In this document: positions 19,732 to 22,517 of the stretch, in pieces
Position numbering within the stretch: the first letter of the stretch is position 1
How the letters are laid out: each line of letters starts with the position of its first letter
From: Candidatus Gastranaerophilales bacterium
GTDB taxonomy: Bacteria > Cyanobacteriota > Vampirovibrionia > Gastranaerophilales > Gastranaerophilaceae
NCBI GenBank assembly: GCA_944323945.1
Contig: CALUUL010000028.1
Coordinates: 1-22,517, forward strand
DNA: 22,517 bases
Direction: 5' to 3'
Position numbers and translations under genes: made by a program
Notes under the pieces: model-generated
Told to the model about the DNA's origin: nothing
Seen by the model: the letters and a program-made list of their open reading frames with translations, nothing else
The model's database searches: none

Positions 19732-22452
19732 ATGAGCAAATTAATAATAGAAAATATAGTAATAGAAAAAAGTGACAAAGATATCAAGACTGGTATTAAA
19801 TACAATTTTTCAGAAGGACTAAATTTAATTTGCGGAAATAACGAAGCTGGAAAAAGCTCTTTAATGAAATTTATTAAAGAAGGCTTTTTTAGAGTCAAAG
19901 GTATTGATACGGGGAAAATTTATTTCAGCATTATTGATAATGAAAATCATTCAAAATATAGAACAGATATAAAAGACCATCGTTCACAAGATCAAAGATG
20001 TAAATTATATGATGAAAATAATTCGGAGATTAATTACGGATTTATTGAAAAAACAATAAATCAAAGATATTTTGAACAAGGTTTTACAATAAATTTAGAT
20101 GATTTAATGAACATTCAAAATAAAGACACTTCAACCTTGATTGATATTATAAAAGATCCGTCAGGTGAAAAATTATCTGATTATATAGAGAAAGTAAAAG
20201 CAGGAACAAAAAAAATATTGGGAGATAATGGCAGATTAACAAAAGAAACAAATTCTATACTTGATAAAATTTCTCAAATAGACTCTCAAATAAAAGAACT
20301 TTCTAACAAGGAATCATTATATAATGAAGCTGTTAAAGCAATAAAAACAGCAAATGAAAAACTTGATGAGATATATAAATATGAAGAGTATCTAAAACTT
20401 TCTATAAAAGAAGAAGAACTAAAAAAACAATTAAATACTGCCCAATCAGACTATAACAGTTTGTATTTAAACTTTAATGAGAATTTTTTTAAAGATAGAG
20501 AAACTTATCTTTCTATCCTTCATAATGCAGGGAAATATGAATCTAATTTAAATGTACTCTCAAAAAATCAAGTAAAACTGGATGCGTTGAAATCTAAAAT
20601 AGACCTAAATATGAACTATTTAAAGGCTGATTTTGCCTTAAATATAGATGAAACAGATATATTAAATTTTAAATTAAACTATTCTAATATAAAGCAAATA
20701 AAAGATTATTTATCAGATAAAGAAACATTAGATAAAGAACTAATAATATTAAATACAAATAAAGAAACTATAGAAGAAATACTTTTAAAGCTACGACATA
20801 ATATTTCGCCATTAAAAGAAAAACTTATATCAAAAGAAGAATTTAAAAATTTAAAAGAACTATATAATTTTATCGATGAGAATCTTAAACATTATAATTT
20901 TTTACTATCAAAAATAAATAATACGGAGAAAAATACCAAAATTAATGCAAGTGGCATTAATGCAAACAGAAATTTACTAATATTATTTACTATTTTATTT
21001 ATTATGACTGTTCTAAGTGCAGTTATTAGTTTCTATCAAAAAGTTCCAATCGCAGGAATTTTTGCAATAATGATGTCAATTATATCAGCAACCGGTTTTG
21101 CTACTATAAAAATTGCAAGTTATAAAGATAGAAAAGATGATGAAATAAATAAAGATGAAGAAGAAAAAAATAATATATTAATTGCACTAAAAGATAAAAT
21201 CAAAGACTATTATTTTGAAATTGATAATGTAGAAAGTTCATATCTTCCTGTAAAGATTGATAGTTTAAAACAAGAAATTTGGAATAAAATTCAAAATAAT
21301 ATAAATATAGAAGAAATTCTGGACAAAAGCCAATCCGAATTTGAATATAATAGTGAAAAATTGGAAAAGATAAATAATAAATTAAATCAAATAAAAATAA
21401 AAACTGATGAAATCAAGAGACAAACAACAAATCTAATCCAATCAGAAGAAAACAGCTTTAAAATAGATGAAAAAATATATCTTGAAGTTGTAGAGATAAT
21501 AAAAGTATTAAAAGAAGATATAAAAGAAAAAAATACAATCAGCAAAGAAATTCAAGAGCTTTCAAATGAAAATAATTCAATATTAAATGTATTCAATTCA
21601 TTTATTATTAATAATGAAATAAATATTTCAATAAGTGAAATATATGAAGATAATATTGGAAAAATAAAAGCAGAAAATGAAAAAAATTCGGGAATAAAAA
21701 CTCAGTTAGATATTTTATTATCTGAAATTCATAATTTACAAGATAACATAAATAAAATTGATGAAGAAAAACAAAATTGTAATATTCATAATACTGAACA
21801 TTACAATACAAATATTGAAATGCAGATGGAAGAACTTCTAAATAATAAAAAAGAAATCCTAAACACTAAGAAAGAAGCTGAATTTAAGAAACGAGAGCTT
21901 GAAAATTTTGAAGGGTTAAATGATTTAAAAATTCAAAAAAATATATATTTAGATGAGTACCGAAAAAAAATTGAAGAACTGATAAAAAACAAGGTAATAA
22001 TTTCGTTAATAGAAAAAGCGAAAAATAGTTTTAATGAAACTCAACCTGATTTAAAGAATGCCCAAAAGTATCTTTCAATACTGACCGATGGCAAATATTC
22101 AAAAATCAATTTAGACCTGATGGAAATTCAAAATAATGAAGGTACAATTACAAAAAAATGGCAAGATTTATCTCGAGGAACTAAAGAACAATTATATTTA
22201 GCTTTGAGACTCGGTTATGCATCAAATTATTCGAAAGATAAAATAACTTTAAAGCCAAACGGAAAAGTTGATTTACCGTTAATTATAGATGATGCCTTTG
22301 TAAATTTTGATTTTACAAGAACTAGAAATGCAATTAAATGTCTTAAAGAATTTTCAAAAACAAATCAGATTTTATTTTTCAGCTGTCATACAGAACTAAT
22401 GAAAAAGCATTTTGAATCAATCGGCGAAGATTTTAATATTATAAACCTGTAA
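19732..22452 (+). CDS. Membrane-anchored SMC/Rad50-like ATPase, YhaN-like
   Basis: Protein of 906 residues. The N-terminal ATPase half has Walker A GNNEAGKSS (35-43). Long coiled coils surround a central hydrophobic hairpin (about 413-433 and 440-460: LLILFTILFIMTVLSAVIS and IAGIFAIMMSIISATGFAT). The C-terminal half has the ABC signature DLSRGTKEQLYLALRL (starting near 812) and Walker B LPLIIDDAFVNFD with Asp853/Asp854. Rad50/SbcC has a CxxC zinc hook at the coiled-coil tip; none is present and the membrane hairpin takes that position, as I recall for Bacillus YhaN. It should gate the nuclease encoded just upstream. AGAGGA at the end of the upstream gene serves as its ribosome binding site. 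The protein is intact and its length is close to the family's (roughly 900-1000). Confidence 0.9.
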   Translation: MSKLIIENIVIEKSDKDIKTGIKYNFSEGLNLICGNNEAGKSSLMKFIKEGFFRVKGIDTGKIYFSIIDNENHSKYRTDIKDHRSQDQRCKLYDENNSEINYGFIEKTINQRYFEQGFTINLDDLMNIQNKDTSTLIDIIKDPSGEKLSDYIEKVKAGTKKILGDNGRLTKETNSILDKISQIDSQIKELSNKESLYNEAVKAIKTANEKLDEIYKYEEYLKLSIKEEELKKQLNTAQSDYNSLYLNFNENFFKDRETYLSILHNAGKYESNLNVLSKNQVKLDALKSKIDLNMNYLKADFALNIDETDILNFKLNYSNIKQIKDYLSDKETLDKELIILNTNKETIEEILLKLRHNISPLKEKLISKEEFKNLKELYNFIDENLKHYNFLLSKINNTEKNTKINASGINANRNLLILFTILFIMTVLSAVISFYQKVPIAGIFAIMMSIISATGFATIKIASYKDRKDDEINKDEEEKNNILIALKDKIKDYYFEIDNVESSYLPVKIDSLKQEIWNKIQNNINIEEILDKSQSEFEYNSEKLEKINNKLNQIKIKTDEIKRQTTNLIQSEENSFKIDEKIYLEVVEIIKVLKEDIKEKNTISKEIQELSNENNSILNVFNSFIINNEINISISEIYEDNIGKIKAENEKNSGIKTQLDILLSEIHNLQDNINKIDEEKQNCNIHNTEHYNTNIEMQMEELLNNKKEILNTKKEAEFKKRELENFEGLNDLKIQKNIYLDEYRKKIEELIKNKVIISLIEKAKNSFNETQPDLKNAQKYLSILTDGKYSKINLDLMEIQNNEGTITKKWQDLSRGTKEQLYLALRLGYASNYSKDKITLKPNGKVDLPLIIDDAFVNFDFTRTRNAIKCLKEFSKTNQILFFSCHTELMKKHFESIGEDFNIINL

Positions 22453-22470
22453 ATATAATTTCGTTTGAAC

Positions 22471-22476
22471 TATACT
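22471..22476 (+). promoter_or_regulatory. Candidate -10 of the right-edge gene
   Basis: TATACT ends six bases before the ATG at 22483, the same spacing as the candidate leaderless promoter of mntP. The hexamer 17 bases upstream (TGTAAA) is a poor -35. Confidence 0.3.
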
Positions 22477-22482
22477 TAAGTT

Positions 22483-22517
22483 ATGAGTTTTTATGATGAA
22501 GAAATAAAAAAACTTGT
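22483..22517 (+). CDS. Start of a further gene, cut by the window edge
   Basis: ATG at 22483 opens a frame MSFYDEEIKKL that is still open at the last base. There is no Shine-Dalgarno sequence; TATACT six bases upstream could give a leaderless mRNA. Eleven codons are too few for any family call. Confidence 0.4.
   Translation, partial: MSFYDEEIKKL

Noticed and set aside
1..22517. CRISPR array, insertion sequence, or rRNA genes
   Set aside because: No regularly spaced repeats, transposase motifs, terminal inverted repeats around a gene, or rRNA sequence seen on either strand.

Overview
The window is AT-rich bacterial chromosome from a Gram-negative-type cell. Signs of an outer membrane are a secretin with a signal peptide and a KdsC-like phosphatase of the Kdo pathway. 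Low G+C, a YhaO/YhaN-type nuclease pair, a reduced type IV pilus/type II secretion cluster and isolated tRNA genes would fit the non-photosynthetic cyanobacterial sister lineage (Vampirovibrionia/'Melainabacteria', e.g. Gastranaerophilales). That assignment is inference, because no 16S or other decisive marker is present.

Layout. (1) 146-882: two overlapping phage-type genes (a DUF1353 protein and a small membrane/coiled-coil protein), closed by a bidirectional terminator. (2) 4373-928, minus strand: a tight operon of a kdsC-like phosphatase, a protein with about 14 TPR repeats and aspartokinase; the aspartokinase has a convincing internal translation start for a separate regulatory (beta) subunit. 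(3) 4503-5562, plus: rpsP with a structured leader and a terminator, then mntP, which looks leaderless. (4) 5646-5803: tRNA-Gly(TCC) and tRNA-Cys(GCA). (5) 5930-12465: pilus/secretion operon with a GspC/PilP-like periplasmic linker, secretin, assembly ATPase, platform protein and a small conserved-looking protein, followed by tRNA-Ile(GAT). (6) 12894-13776: an orphan small gene, a strong hairpin, tRNA-Ala(GGC) and a compositionally foreign, hairpin-rich stretch with no credible gene. (7) 15391-13777, minus: class II photolyase and a DUF4186 protein. (8) 15542-18299: an unknown protein with a glycine-rich hydrophobic segment, an Hsp20 chaperone, and a protein resembling a lytic transglycosylase but lacking a signal peptide. 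(9) 18448-22452: SbcD/YhaO-like nuclease and its membrane-anchored SMC-like ATPase partner (YhaN-like), followed by the first codons of another possible gene.

How the parts work together. The secretion operon contains the outer-membrane pore, the inner-membrane linker, the motor and the platform, but no PilM/N/O or pilin genes, which must be elsewhere or replaced. The ATPase has a c-di-GMP-type MshEN domain plus a second half-copy. The nuclease/ATPase pair probably acts in DNA end repair at the membrane. No CRISPR array, insertion sequence or complete prophage is visible. No gene-free stretch exceeds 300 bases; the longest (13209-13501 and 12628-12893) are AT-rich and hold only the hairpin and promoter elements listed.

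The most unusual signal is the hairpin cluster directly behind tRNA-Ala. Next come the two-product aspartokinase, the tRNA-Ala promoter nested inside a perfect palindrome, the rpsP leader, and the pair of unknown or transglycosylase-like proteins around hsp20.
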